Source of the DNA: Allorhodoferax sp032337135
GTDB lineage: Bacteria; Pseudomonadota; Gammaproteobacteria; Burkholderiales; Burkholderiaceae_C
Direction of reading: 5' to 3'
Assembly (NCBI RefSeq): GCF_032337135.1
Contig: NZ_JAVXZZ010000005.1
Span: 1 to 64,000, forward strand
DNA length: 64,000 nt
Part shown: positions 40,606 to 49,643 of the stretch, piece after piece
How the letters are laid out: every line of letters starts with the position of its first letter
Position numbering within the stretch: position 1 is the stretch's first letter
Notes under the pieces: generated by a model
What the model saw: the letters and a program-made list of their open reading frames with translations, nothing else
Told to the model about the DNA's origin: nothing
The model's database searches: none
Program-made: the position numbers and the translations under genes

Positions 40606-41177
40606 TGGTGCGCCGGATCGTTTCTTCCATCGTGTTTTGCACGCTTGCGGCCATGATCGGCGGTCTGGGCATACAAGCCTGGGCCACATCGGGCATCCGT
40701 TCGGATTTCCGGGCACGCGTGATTCACGTAGACGATGGCGATACAGTGGTGGCAATGACCGAAGACGGCGAGAAAATCACCGTCCGGTTGGCCAGCATTG
40801 ACGCTCCCGAAACCCACAAGAACCGCTGCAAGCCAGGTCAACCGTTTGCGCAGAAGGCCAAGGACGCACTGTCGGACATGGTGCTGGGCAAATCGATTGC
40901 GTTCTCCTGCCACGATGTCGACATCTACGACCGTCAGGTCTGTGACTTGGCATTCAACTCCACGACTGCCAGCCGCGAGCTGGTTCGCATGGGCCTGGCA
41001 TGGGCCAACGTAGCCAACAAGCGATACCTGCGCGACAGCGCGATACCGGACATGGAATCGCGAGCGCGGTTCGCGCACTTGGGCGTGTGGTCCGTCACCG
41101 ATAGTGTCGCTCCTTGGGAGTGGCGCAACACGGTGTGGAAAAACACCTGCCCATCTTCCAAGTCACTGACGCAATAG
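40605..41177 (+). CDS. Secreted thermonuclease-like (SNase) protein
   Basis: 190 residues: signal peptide (cleavage near QAWA), then the staphylococcal-nuclease fold with RVIHVDDGDTVV, VRLASIDAPE and the segment DIYDRQVCDLAF. The Asp/Arg/Glu active-site series of SNase is visible (ASIDAPE). In the usual R-x-V-A/G-x-V segment this protein reads DRQVCDLAF. Such plasmid nucleases act in the periplasm or outside, with a possible role in nucleotide salvage or exclusion of DNA. Confidence 0.85.
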   Translation: MVRRIVSSIVFCTLAAMIGGLGIQAWATSGIRSDFRARVIHVDDGDTVVAMTEDGEKITVRLASIDAPETHKNRCKPGQPFAQKAKDALSDMVLGKSIAFSCHDVDIYDRQVCDLAFNSTTASRELVRMGLAWANVANKRYLRDSAIPDMESRARFAHLGVWSVTDSVAPWEWRNTVWKNTCPSSKSLTQ

Positions 41178-41210
41178 CCCGCCAAGGGCATCAGAAGCCC
41201 GTCAGAGCCG

Positions 41211-41247
41211 TACGCCGCCACTCCGCAAGGGGTAGGCGGCGTCTTTA
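41211..41247 (+). terminator. Hairpin, weak terminator
   Basis: ACGCCGCC / GGCGGCGT stem with a 15-nt loop and a short CTTTATT tail. Partial termination or processing is possible because the operon seems to continue. Confidence 0.55.
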
Positions 41248-41289
41248 TTCCTGCCCGCCTTTGTGCGGGTCTATCAACCGGAGATTTCC

Positions 41290-41841
41290 ATGAACCAAGT
41301 GGACAAGGTGGTGGCCATGAGCTACTACAGCGGCGCGATGCCGGGGACGGATGGCAAGGATGCCCATACCCTGCACGTGTGCCTCGACCATCTGGAAGAT
41401 GGCCGAATCATTCCCACACTACGCGCGTCGTCGCCCATGGGCGGCATCGTGGCGCGGTCGGCGCGCTGCGTCGACGGACTGATCTGGCTGCACGGGCGGG
41501 CCTGCTCGCCGGAGGACTACATCCTGCAGTGGCGTACCGTGCAAGCAATCGGAGCCCAGACCCTGACAGCCTGGCTGCAGGTGTATGAGGTGAAAACCAC
41601 CGTAAACCTGCCTGATCCAGGCATCCCTGCCCAAACCTGGGTACCACCTGCGTACTTTGCGGCCCGGGCCCGCCTTTTTCGGCAGGCCGTCGGACGCAGC
41701 TCGGCGCAACTGCACACGCCGCTGGACATTCGTGACGCCGTACTTGTGATGCAAGGACTGGCTGCCTTCGATGGTCCGCGCACTTCATTGACCGAAACCC
41801 TCACGGTTTCACCCAACCGCAGCCTCGCCTTGGCTGCATAG
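41290..41841 (+). CDS. Hypothetical protein, 183 aa
   Basis: ATG after CCGGAGATTTCC. Alpha/beta, Trp-containing. No family recognised. Followed at 9 nt by the next gene. Confidence 0.75.
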   Translation: MNQVDKVVAMSYYSGAMPGTDGKDAHTLHVCLDHLEDGRIIPTLRASSPMGGIVARSARCVDGLIWLHGRACSPEDYILQWRTVQAIGAQTLTAWLQVYEVKTTVNLPDPGIPAQTWVPPAYFAARARLFRQAVGRSSAQLHTPLDIRDAVLVMQGLAAFDGPRTSLTETLTVSPNRSLALAA

Positions 41842-41850
41842 GAGATATGC

Positions 41851-42693
41851 ATGGGATACACCCACAACTGGAAGCACACCATGCCCCCGGGCGAGGTGTC
41901 TCAGTTCATGTTTCGACTGGAGAGCCAGTACATCGCACATTTGCTGCCCCACTTTCAGCACACACTCGGCGACGATGGGTGCGCGATACTGCACCACAAG
42001 CTGGGGCAGGCAGAAGGGTTTGCACTGGGACCGTGCCGCTATGACTTCGGTGAATCCTGCAAGACCGACCGAGGTCTGGCGGAGATCCATATCGCTGAAG
42101 TCCTGTGGCGAACCGCGTTTGCCATCAACGACGCCGGTGGCACCATGGTGATTTGCAGCGACAGCATCTGGCGCCCGGTGCGCGAGGGCCAACTCGATGA
42201 AGACAGCGCGGTACTGCTGACCGTGCTCTTGCATCGTTGTGCCGATCTTCTCGACGGCCGCAAGGTCGAGATCAAGGCCGTGCCACAGCACTGGCCGCAG
42301 ATCGAAGACAGCAGGGGCATCGCAATTGCCCAGCAGCGCATGTTGAGTTGCGAGCCCGGGAGCGAGCGGTTTGACCAGGTCTTGTTTGGCTTGGACGAGC
42401 TCAACGAAGCCGACTACCAAGTCATCCTGCAGCCTGGTTCGCCGAGCTTTCGTGGGGCGGTCTACCGCCACACCCAAGCGTTTCGCTTCAACCAGCCGCC
42501 GATCCTGCGGGGCTTGTACTCCCATGCACTTCAGGTGCACGTGGATGGCAAGTTGTTCGCTGGCGATCCGGGGCCACTGGATGCCCACGCCGAAGTCAGC
42601 AAGCGCACCATTGATCTGGCCCCGATGATCCCCAGTGCCGACTGGCTCGATCAAATCGCCCGTGAGCGTGAGCTCGAAGCGCAGGAGACATGA
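41851..42693 (+). CDS. Hypothetical protein, 280 aa
   Basis: ATG after ATAGGAGATATGC. Starts MGYTHNWKH. Contains Cys/His residues but no clear metal site. It overlaps the next gene by 4 nt. Unknown. Confidence 0.75.
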   Translation: MGYTHNWKHTMPPGEVSQFMFRLESQYIAHLLPHFQHTLGDDGCAILHHKLGQAEGFALGPCRYDFGESCKTDRGLAEIHIAEVLWRTAFAINDAGGTMVICSDSIWRPVREGQLDEDSAVLLTVLLHRCADLLDGRKVEIKAVPQHWPQIEDSRGIAIAQQRMLSCEPGSERFDQVLFGLDELNEADYQVILQPGSPSFRGAVYRHTQAFRFNQPPILRGLYSHALQVHVDGKLFAGDPGPLDAHAEVSKRTIDLAPMIPSADWLDQIARERELEAQET

Positions 42694-43241
42694 TGCAAAC
42701 GATCTATGACCTTGCATTCTTCGCCCTGCCGGGAGAGGGATTGGTGATGGCGGCCTTGTTGGGCACTTCGCCCAGGAAAGTCCGTGGTGCACTGGTGCGC
42801 CGATGGACTTGCTTGGCGTTTGGCGACGAGAAGGCCATCCTGAGGGAAGCGTGCCGACTCGCCGCTTTGCTGGAAGAGGGAAAGCTCACCTACAAACCCA
42901 AACCGCACATCGCAGCCGAGTCACTGATAGGGCTGGTGCGCAAGAAGATGGAATGCCCGGCGTCGACCGGCACGGCCTATGACAGCGCCAACAAGCCGCG
43001 CATCTGCGGCTTCTGCATCCGGGTTCAACGTGACGCCATGCGTGCATGGCAGGCCCAAGACCCGCAGCGCGCGCAGCTGTACCTCAGCCATGGCCCGGTT
43101 GAACGCCAACCCTACGAGCACGTTGTGCTGGAGAAGCGTTTTCCGGCCACCATGGACGGTTACCTGTCCTGGCTGGAATGCCTGACCCCCGAGACCTTCA
43201 TGGAGAAATTCCCGATGGTCGAAGGAGGCGGCGAGCATTGA
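42690..43241 (+). CDS. Hypothetical protein, 183 aa, possible zinc site
   Basis: Starts by ATGATG overlap. CPASTGTAYDS... and PRICGFCIRVQRD give C-x2-C plus an earlier Cys about 20 residues before. Unknown. Terminator follows. Confidence 0.7.
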   Translation: MMQTIYDLAFFALPGEGLVMAALLGTSPRKVRGALVRRWTCLAFGDEKAILREACRLAALLEEGKLTYKPKPHIAAESLIGLVRKKMECPASTGTAYDSANKPRICGFCIRVQRDAMRAWQAQDPQRAQLYLSHGPVERQPYEHVVLEKRFPATMDGYLSWLECLTPETFMEKFPMVEGGGEH

Positions 43242-43261
43242 CCAGTATCCACCCACCCTGT

Positions 43262-43296
43262 ATGCCCCAACCCTAAAAGGTTGGGGCATTTTTTTT
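43262..43296 (+). terminator. Rho-independent terminator
   Basis: Stem ATGCCCCAACC / GGTTGGGGCAT with a short loop and nine Ts. Confidence 0.92.
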
Positions 43297-43305
43297 CACC
43301 GTACG

Positions 43306-43380
43306 TTGCGCAGGAAGCGGTTTTGCCGGAAAATGCAGGCTCTTTCGGCCTACGGCCACGCGCACACGCGCGACTGATAT
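43306..43380 (+). promoter_or_regulatory. Promoter and 5-prime leader, copy L7 (nrdJ)
   Basis: -35 TTGCGC (43306-43311), 17 nt, -10 GAAAAT (43329-43334), then GGCTCTTTC, hairpin GGCC-TAC-GGCC, hairpin CGCG-CACA-CGCG and GACTGATAT. Confidence 0.78.
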
Positions 43381-43630
43381 TTCCCATTGGCACACCCTCC
43401 CGGTGCTGCCCACTTCCAGATCCGAGCGTCTTTCGGATTGCCAGCACCCCACACGAACGCCTAAGGCCCCATCAAGGCCGCACTGCGTGCGTCGTGCTTG
43501 TGTCTCGATCCGAGTCGCACCTGGAAGCTCCTTTAGCCGCTGACTGTCTCGCAGCCAGCATGTTTTCTCCCCACGCCGCGTCAACACCACTTTGATCAGT
43601 TGGTGCGGCAATCTTTTTTCTGGAGTTTTT
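43381..43630. other. Untranslated region before nrdJ, no gene seen
   Basis: A 250-nt leader. It contains a hairpin GGCCCC/AAGGCC-type around 43465-43485 and a variant GGCACACCCTCCCGGTGC stem near 43388. A B12 riboswitch, common before nrdJ genes, is not obvious: I do not find the B12-box consensus GCCACTG. Confidence 0.45.
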
Positions 43631-46105
43631 ATGACCAACTCAACATTGGAGCCGCAAAAAGTCTCTCTCATCACGGCGCGAGAGAAATACCTCAAGGAGG
43701 GTGAGTCCACCCTTGAGGATGTGCACGTGCGCGTAGCGCGGGCACTGGCGCGGCCCGAAGCCGACAAGCTGAAGCGAGAGATCGAGTTCCTCGAATGCCT
43801 CAATCAAGGCGGGTTCATTCCTGCCGGGCGCATTCTGTCCGCAGCCGGTACCGACATCGGCGCGACCCTCATCAACTGCTTCGTGCAGCCTATTGCCGAC
43901 AGCGCCACCGAAAACGTTGAAGGCGACTACCCGTCGATCTACACCGCCTTGGCCGAAGCTGCAGAGACCATGCGCCGCGGAGGCGGGGTAGGGTATGACT
44001 TTTCCCGCATCCGCCCGCGCGGTGCCAAGGTCAAAGGTACTGACTCTCGGGCGTCTGGTCCGGTGTCCTTTGCCCGGGTGTTCGACAAGTCCTGCGAAAC
44101 CGTCGAGTCCGCCGGCGCGCGCCGTGGTGCCCAAATGGGCGTCCTGCGCTGCGACCATCCCGACATCGAGGACTTCATCACGGCCAAGCGCACCAAAGGT
44201 GAGCTCAACAACTTCAATCTGTCTGTTGGTGTCACCGACGCCTTCATGCGTGCGGTCGATGAGGATACCGACTTTGAGTTGGTCCACAAGGCCGCTCCAA
44301 CGCAGGAATATCCCGACGCCTACCAGCGTGCCGATGGATTGTGGGTGTACCGCAAGGTACGTGCCCGCGACATCTGGGAGCAGATCATGCGAAACACCTA
44401 CTCGCACGCCGAACCGGGTGTTCTGTTCATCGACCAGATGAATGCCCAGAACAACCTGTACTACTGCGAGACCATCGAGGCTACGAATCCGTGCGCAGAG
44501 CAGCCGTTGCCACCCTATGGCTGCTGCTGCCTGGGCTCCATCAACCTTGCCAAGCACGTGGTCGATCCCTTCTCGGAGCAGGCACGCTTTGACTTCGACA
44601 GCTTCATCAAAGCCGTTCGAACCGCAGTGCGCATGCTCGACAACGTCCTCGACGAAAGTCTGTGGCCGCTGGAGAAACAACGCAAGGAGGCCATGGCCAA
44701 GCGCCGCATAGGACTGGGATTTACGGCCCTGGGCAGTGCACTGGTGATGATGCGCATCAAGTACAACTCGGACGCTGCGCGTGACTTCGCGGCCAAGATG
44801 ACGGAAACGATGCGCGATGAGGCCTACCGCACCTCTGTTGAGCTCGCGCAGGAGCGCGGTGCATTCCCGCTGTTCGACGCGGACAAGTACCTTGCCGGCG
44901 CATTCACACAGCGCCTGCCTGAAGACATCCGCAACGACATCCGTTCGTATGGCATCCGCAATTCGCACTTGTTGTCGATCGCACCGACCGGCACCATCAG
45001 CCTGTGCTTTGCAGACAATGCCTCCAACGGCATTGAACCGGCATTCGAGTGGAAGTACGTGCGCAAGATCAGGCAGCCCGATGGTTCGACAAAGGAGTTC
45101 GACGTGCTGGACCATGCCTACCGGCTGTACCAGTCGATGGGGCATGACACCAACACGCTGCCGGACTACTTTGTCTCGGCGCTGGAGATGAGTGCCATCG
45201 AGCACATGCAAATGCTCCAAGCGGTGCAACCGTTTGTCGACAGCTCCATCAGCAAAACTGTCAATGTCCCCGCAGACTACCCCTACGACAAGTTCCAGGA
45301 CCTGTACTTGGCCGGCTGGAAGGCAGGCCTCAAGGGGCTCGCAACCTACCGACCCAATGAGGTTCTGGGCTCAGTCTTGTCCGTCAAGGATGAACAAAAG
45401 CCAGCAGTAGCCGCGAATGGGATGGCAGAACCCTCATCGCTGCAGGACGAAAACCCGCTGACCAAGCAGATCGATGGTCGACGTGAAGGCCCGATGCCCG
45501 CCATCAACGAAAAGAAGGTGCTGCGCGGCATGCACGGCAAATACTCGTTCTATGCAAGCATGAGCTTCGACACGGTGATCGGCACTCTGGAAGGTCGGCG
45601 CGTGTCGATTCAACGTCCAGTAGAGGTGTTTTTCCCTGCTAACCAGACTAGCGAGGGGCAGCAGTGGATCACCTTCTTGATGATGGCCATCAGCAGCCTC
45701 ATGCGCTCTGGCGGAGACATCGCCAGCCTGCTGCAAAACGCGCGTCGGATTGCGTGGGAGCGTGGGCAGGTGACCTGTGGTGAACGCTACCGAGAGGACG
45801 GCACCAAAGTTCCGTTGCGACATGATTCCGAAGCTGCTGCATTGGCCTACATGCTGCAAGGCATGCTGCAGGCACAGGGCTACCTCGACAGCGAGGGCAA
45901 CCAGGTTCCAGTCAAGGCACTGGCCAGCCTGCAGCTCCAGGGAGCCCAGGAAACGGATGCGGGGCACGACGTTGACGATTCGCAGTTCACCAATCCACGA
46001 CTGAGCACCGGAAAGCGATGTGATTCCTGTGGGACCAATGCGGTTCACAAGCACGATGGATGCATGCGATGTGAAGCATGCGGGGAGATCGGCTCTTGCA
46101 GCTGA
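43631..46105 (+). CDS. nrdJ: Class II (B12-dependent) ribonucleotide reductase
   Basis: 824 residues from ATG 43631 (TCTGGAG upstream). Typical motifs: GGFIPAGRILSAAGT near the start, INCFVQPIADS with the first active-site Cys, RRGGGVGYDFSRIRPRG, and NPCAEQPLPPYGCCCLGSIN with the radical Cys and Glu, followed by later SIAPTGTISLC. The C-terminus has CDSCG and CMRCEACG, a cysteine tail that can be a zinc ribbon or the redox shuttle. The enzyme makes dNTPs from ribonucleotides with adenosylcobalamin and works with or without oxygen. On a plasmid or phage-like element it supplies DNA precursors. It has its own promoter and terminator and no nrdR/nrdA neighbours. Confidence 0.95.
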   Translation: MTNSTLEPQKVSLITAREKYLKEGESTLEDVHVRVARALARPEADKLKREIEFLECLNQGGFIPAGRILSAAGTDIGATLINCFVQPIADSATENVEGDYPSIYTALAEAAETMRRGGGVGYDFSRIRPRGAKVKGTDSRASGPVSFARVFDKSCETVESAGARRGAQMGVLRCDHPDIEDFITAKRTKGELNNFNLSVGVTDAFMRAVDEDTDFELVHKAAPTQEYPDAYQRADGLWVYRKVRARDIWEQIMRNTYSHAEPGVLFIDQMNAQNNLYYCETIEATNPCAEQPLPPYGCCCLGSINLAKHVVDPFSEQARFDFDSFIKAVRTAVRMLDNVLDESLWPLEKQRKEAMAKRRIGLGFTALGSALVMMRIKYNSDAARDFAAKMTETMRDEAYRTSVELAQERGAFPLFDADKYLAGAFTQRLPEDIRNDIRSYGIRNSHLLSIAPTGTISLCFADNASNGIEPAFEWKYVRKIRQPDGSTKEFDVLDHAYRLYQSMGHDTNTLPDYFVSALEMSAIEHMQMLQAVQPFVDSSISKTVNVPADYPYDKFQDLYLAGWKAGLKGLATYRPNEVLGSVLSVKDEQKPAVAANGMAEPSSLQDENPLTKQIDGRREGPMPAINEKKVLRGMHGKYSFYASMSFDTVIGTLEGRRVSIQRPVEVFFPANQTSEGQQWITFLMMAISSLMRSGGDIASLLQNARRIAWERGQVTCGERYREDGTKVPLRHDSEAAALAYMLQGMLQAQGYLDSEGNQVPVKALASLQLQGAQETDAGHDVDDSQFTNPRLSTGKRCDSCGTNAVHKHDGCMRCEACGEIGSCS

Positions 46106-46123
46106 TCCAAAGCACCAACCTGA

Positions 46124-46152
46124 AAAAACCACCCCTAGGGTGGTTTTTTTTT
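46124..46152 (+). terminator. Rho-independent terminator of nrdJ
   Basis: Stem AAAAAACCACCC / GGGTGGTTTTTT with CTA loop and a long T run. Confidence 0.92.
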
Positions 46153-46156
46153 GCCC

Positions 46157-46184
46157 AAAAAAAACGCCTCGACTAGCGAGGCGG
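46157..46184 (-). terminator. Rho-independent terminator, minus strand
   Basis: Stem CGCCTCG / CGAGGCG with a 5-nt loop; eight Ts on the minus-strand exit. It ends the gene at 46257. Confidence 0.88.
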
Positions 46185-46256
46185 TCAAGACTGCGGGTGT
46201 TCAGGGAGGATAAACACCGACTACAAGGCAGTCGATGGGATTATCGCAAAAAGACT

Positions 46257-47276
46257 TCACCTTGGCGTGGCCAGGTGGATGTGAGCCTGTCGGTGTACGA
46301 AGTCACGAAGAAGGAGACCCAGCTCAGATCGAATGGTTGCGATTCGGTCGGAAACAATCTTGCGAGCCATTGAGTCGTCCAATGGCTGCTCCATGTTCGA
46401 AGCACGAAGGAACTCAATTGCGAATGCGAGTGTTCTCGCGGGTATGACAGCCGCCTGTATGGCACCAGAACCATTGATCCTCGAAATGAGCATTTCGATT
46501 GCCTCTGGGGGTAGCGTTTCCCCACGGGCATAGCGCCAAAGTGCATCTGGTTCGAGATCAGCGCCGGCACGAACAGCAAGGCGGGAAAGATCGGGTGCCT
46601 GGAAGATCCTTGCAACGCTTTCAAGCCAGTTTCTATACGGGTGCGCAGAGGCTTCGGCCAATTGCCAGATGCTGGGTGGCGCTCGGGAAAACGAATCCTT
46701 GTGGCGGGATATGAAAAAGCTGATCGCCACTGCCACCATGCAAGCTCTGTCGACAAGAGCGGCCTCAGGTGCCGCAATGTTGCATGCCTGCGAGTTCCAC
46801 CAGTCTTCGGAGCGAGTGATGGTGTTCGCACCACAGCACGGACATGGAGTGTGCAAGGACCGAAGAAACAGCATCAGCCTATAGGCAGCGCCTTCGATCA
46901 CAGATACCAGTCGAACAAGGCTCGAACTGGCGGGGTCGCGCAATATGGCCGCCAGATGTTCAAGCAGAACATGATCGCCTCCGCACTTCACGAGAATTGA
47001 TCCGAGCGAGCGAGGGCTCTTCACGTGTCCGCGAGCGAAATTGCGCAGGTTGCGGAACTCAACGTCTCCCAGTTCGCGTCGCACCAAAGCCTCGAAGGAG
47101 GATCGACCAAACACAATGGCCGCCAATACGTTGACCGAGGGGGTGGCCGTCAAACATGGAGACAAACCGACGGCGGACTTGAACTGGCGCAGTTCGCGGG
47201 AAATGGTGACGTCCCAAAGCGGAACGGGCAATGCCTCGAATAGCGGCAGCTCACGATTGAACGGTGAAATTTCCAT
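46257..47276 (-). CDS. Hypothetical protein with Cys-rich site, 339 aa
   Basis: Start uncertain (ATG 47276; frame open to 47312). PCPCCGANTITRSEDWWNSQ with a following Cys may bind metal. Mostly helical otherwise. No leader or hairpin of the backbone type precedes it and it lies opposite to all its neighbours, so it may be an inserted cargo gene. No family recognised. Confidence 0.65.
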   Translation of the reverse strand: MEISPFNRELPLFEALPVPLWDVTISRELRQFKSAVGLSPCLTATPSVNVLAAIVFGRSSFEALVRRELGDVEFRNLRNFARGHVKSPRSLGSILVKCGGDHVLLEHLAAILRDPASSSLVRLVSVIEGAAYRLMLFLRSLHTPCPCCGANTITRSEDWWNSQACNIAAPEAALVDRACMVAVAISFFISRHKDSFSRAPPSIWQLAEASAHPYRNWLESVARIFQAPDLSRLAVRAGADLEPDALWRYARGETLPPEAIEMLISRINGSGAIQAAVIPARTLAFAIEFLRASNMEQPLDDSMARKIVSDRIATIRSELGLLLRDFVHRQAHIHLATPR

Positions 47277-47376
47277 GTTTCCCAAGTACAGCGGCAGCGC
47301 CGCCAGCAACATTGACCTGCTGTCGGTGCGATGCCCTGAGTTCTGGGGCTACCGATCGCAATCAAGGAGCATTTTC

Positions 47377-47544
47377 ATGGCAAAGAGTAGCAGTGGTGGC
47401 GGCAAGAGCGGTACACAAGGCAACAGGGGCGGACAGGGCGGAACTCCAGGACCGGGCCAGGCCCGTTTCCCTGGTTGGCCAGCAGGGCACACCGCCAAGG
47501 GGCCTTCCGGCAATGGGCGCTACAACGGGCCAAAGAGCCGGTGA
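47377..47544 (+). CDS. Small Gly-rich basic protein, 55 aa
   Basis: ATG after ATCAAGGAGCATTTTC. Composition dominated by Gly, Ser, Lys and Pro (SSSGGGKSGTQGNRGGQGG), disordered in appearance, ending NGRYNGPKSR. Such tails bind nucleic acid; function unknown. Confidence 0.6.
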   Translation: MAKSSSGGGKSGTQGNRGGQGGTPGPGQARFPGWPAGHTAKGPSGNGRYNGPKSR

Positions 47545-47576
47545 GTGCCTGATCGGTTCAGGTTGGGCCTGAAACA

Positions 47577-47649
47577 TTGCCAGAGCCTCAAATTTCACCG
47601 AAAATGGAGGCTCTTTCAGGCACCAGCTTTGCGCTGATGCAACTCATAT
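47577..47649 (+). promoter_or_regulatory. Promoter and 5-prime leader, copy L8
   Basis: -35 TTGCCA (47577-47582), 17 nt, -10 GAAAAT (47600-47605), then GAGGCTCTTTC, long stem GCACCAGC / GCTGATGC and AACTCATAT. Confidence 0.8.
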
Positions 47650-47717
47650 CCAAACCCACCAAGGGAGCTATCCCGCGGTGCGGCGCGTAGTTCCTTTGGT
47701 TTTTCCACAGGAACTGC

Positions 47718-48230
47718 ATGTCTATCAATCCCAAAGATCAACAAGAACTGGCTGTACTCGTGCTGGCCATGAAGCGCGACGTTCTGGAAATGATCCGTGA
47801 CGGCCAGGTGCCGCTGGACGTTCAGAACTTTTCCCAGTTGCATGACTACTGCGATGCCAACTGCCTCGGCGGTTTGTGCACCGACCAGAAGTTTGATGCA
47901 CTGGTTGCCAAGTTCGGTGGCCGCGATGCTGATGACGGTATGCCGCAGGGCATGCTCGATTTCATCAACGCGGCGCAGAACACCATCAGTGAATGGGTTC
48001 AGGCCGGTGGGCACACCATCTTGGACAAGCTCCCAGCGAAGGTCAAAAGCCAGATCCAGGACACCCTCAGCAACAACGATGTCAGTGATGACGCCCAAAT
48101 TGTTGAGTTCTGGGTCAGTGAGTGTGGAATTGCGCTGGAGGCCGCCAACATGGCCATCCTCTTTCGCGCCAACCACCTGACCGATCCGCTGTACCAGTTC
48201 TTCTCGCATTCCGAGCTGCAAGGCGACTAA
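47718..48230 (+). CDS. Hypothetical protein, 170 aa
   Basis: ATG after CACAGGAACTGC. Acidic helical protein with Cys near residues 50-58 (DANCLGGLC). First gene of the unit led by L8, which runs to the methyltransferase at 52496. Unknown. Confidence 0.78.
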   Translation: MSINPKDQQELAVLVLAMKRDVLEMIRDGQVPLDVQNFSQLHDYCDANCLGGLCTDQKFDALVAKFGGRDADDGMPQGMLDFINAAQNTISEWVQAGGHTILDKLPAKVKSQIQDTLSNNDVSDDAQIVEFWVSECGIALEAANMAILFRANHLTDPLYQFFSHSELQGD

Positions 48231-48243
48231 GCCGCAGCACTCT

Positions 48244-48282
48244 TCAACCCACCCGGGGCAGCAACTTGCCCTTGGGGTGGGG
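48244..48282 (+). promoter_or_regulatory. Bipartite hairpin element
   Basis: CAACCCACCC-GGGGCA, loop GCAACT, TGCCCT-TGGGGTGGG: outer CCCACCC/GGGGTGGG, inner GGGCA/TGCCC. Confidence 0.8.
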
Positions 48283-48309
48283 GCCGTCCTGGGTAACCAC
48301 GTAACAACG

Positions 48310-48900
48310 ATGAATTACCCCCAAGACAACGTTCTCGTACAGACCAACATCGGCGCAGCCTATCGCCACAAGGGAGCCTGGTACATCTGGGATCTCCACA
48401 ACGGGCGTGGCTCACGTCACAAATACCCCGACCAGAAGCTTTTCAAGCACTGGGAGCCGCTGGTGGAAGAAAGCTGGATGATGCTGCCGACGGCAGACCA
48501 TTTCGCCGTCCGTGAGCGCATCAGTGAATGCGGCATGCTGGGCATCGACGAACGCATGAAGCTTCCAAAAAAGGTAGGCTGGTTTCGGCCGATCTACTAC
48601 TACCTCCCCATCCTGGGGAGCGTCATTGCTGTTGCGCTGTGCCTGTTCTTGGCGAAGTCGATACAAAGCACTTTCTACCAATGGGCTGCGTTGTTGTGGC
48701 TACCTGTCATTGGACTTCAGTGGCGTACTGCCAAGCGGCAGTACGACGACTGGATGTTCAACTGGCAGATGCTGCAGGTAGCCGAAGAGTTCAAGGCTGC
48801 TGTGGCTTTTGCGAGCCAAGTGGATTGGGACGAGTCGTGGTGGCCTGAATGGCCGCTCGAAGAAACCCCAATCACACTGACAACTGGCGCATCCGCGTAA
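48310..48900 (+). CDS. Membrane protein, 196 aa
   Basis: ATG at 48310; ribosome site weak. Two hydrophobic segments (about 100-120 and 125-142) in the middle. Soluble ends. Unknown. Confidence 0.72.
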   Translation: MNYPQDNVLVQTNIGAAYRHKGAWYIWDLHNGRGSRHKYPDQKLFKHWEPLVEESWMMLPTADHFAVRERISECGMLGIDERMKLPKKVGWFRPIYYYLPILGSVIAVALCLFLAKSIQSTFYQWAALLWLPVIGLQWRTAKRQYDDWMFNWQMLQVAEEFKAAVAFASQVDWDESWWPEWPLEETPITLTTGASA

Positions 48901-48941
48901 CCCCCACCTCGCACTTGCTTTTCGAGCTGGTGCCCATTCAT

Positions 48942-48978
48942 TGACCCGCCCGGGCTGCAATCAGCCATGGGGCTGGCA
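48942..48978 (+). promoter_or_regulatory. Bipartite hairpin element
   Basis: GACCCG-CC-CGGGCTG, loop CAAT, CAGCC-ATG-GGGC: inner GGCTG/CAGCC, outer CCC/GGG. Confidence 0.7.
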
Positions 48979-49002
48979 GTTCCGGTTTTCTCAGGACTTT
49001 TC

Positions 49003-49251
49003 ATGAAAACCTACATCATCTTCATGCCGGAGCAGGACCGCCCCGGAACAGAGCATTACTTCCGCAACTACGAGAAGCCCGAAGCCTATGGCATCGAGGT
49101 TCGGCACTTGACGCCGCGCCACGACAAGCACGGCTACGGTTTCTCCGTGCGTAGCCAGGGAAAGCGCTATCGCGGCTACATCTCGGGCCAAGGAGATTGC
49201 ATCGTGCGCCTGGGCCGCCAACCCGTTCGCCGGGGAGGTGCCCATGTCTGA
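49003..49251 (+). CDS. Hypothetical protein, 82 aa
   Basis: ATG after CTCAGGACTTTTC. Basic, aromatic-rich (RGYISGQGDCIVRLGRQPVR). Overlaps the next gene by 8 nt. Unknown. Confidence 0.7.
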   Translation: MKTYIIFMPEQDRPGTEHYFRNYEKPEAYGIEVRHLTPRHDKHGYGFSVRSQGKRYRGYISGQGDCIVRLGRQPVRRGGAHV

Positions 49252-49573
49252 TGCCAAGAGCCTGCTGGTCGCCGAGATCCGCTACCGCCAGTCATTGCAG
49301 CAATGCCAAGTGACGCTCACCCAGCTCTCCAAGCGCCTGCGGGCCATTGGTTACCGCCTTGATCGCGATGGTGACTGCCGAGCCCCGGCCCGGTACATGA
49401 CCGGCGAGCGGGCAGGGCAGAGTTACCCCGCGCTGTCGCTGCGTCCGGTGCAAATCGACAACGGCCTGTCATGGTCGCATGTCGATGCACGCCGCGATGC
49501 CAACTTCGAAGCTTTGAAACAACTCCGCGACAGCTGCTATGCAGTCGTTCGTGGCGCGATTGCAGAGCTTTGA
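49244..49573 (+). CDS. Hypothetical protein, 109 aa
   Basis: ATG after GGGGAGGTGCCC, a strong ribosome site within the previous gene. Helical N-terminus (LLVAEIRYRQSLQQCQVTLT). Unknown. Confidence 0.72.
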   Translation: MSDAKSLLVAEIRYRQSLQQCQVTLTQLSKRLRAIGYRLDRDGDCRAPARYMTGERAGQSYPALSLRPVQIDNGLSWSHVDARRDANFEALKQLRDSCYAVVRGAIAEL

Positions 49574-49585
49574 TGTCCTACCCCC

Positions 49586-49622
49586 TCAACCCGGTCTTTC
49601 CGGCCCCTGTTGGGGCTGGGAA
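49586..49622 (+). promoter_or_regulatory. Bipartite hairpin element, variant
   Basis: TCAACCCGGTCTTTCCGG followed by CCCCTGTTGGGGCTGGG; stems CCGG-TCTTT-CCGG and CCCC-TGTT-GGGG; the bipartite fold is less clean than in other copies. Confidence 0.55.
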
Positions 49623-49643
49623 GGCCTTACAAACCGATTCAAC

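Noticed and set aside
43381..43630. Cobalamin riboswitch before nrdJ
   Set aside because: Expected by family habit, but the B12-box consensus is not seen by eye.
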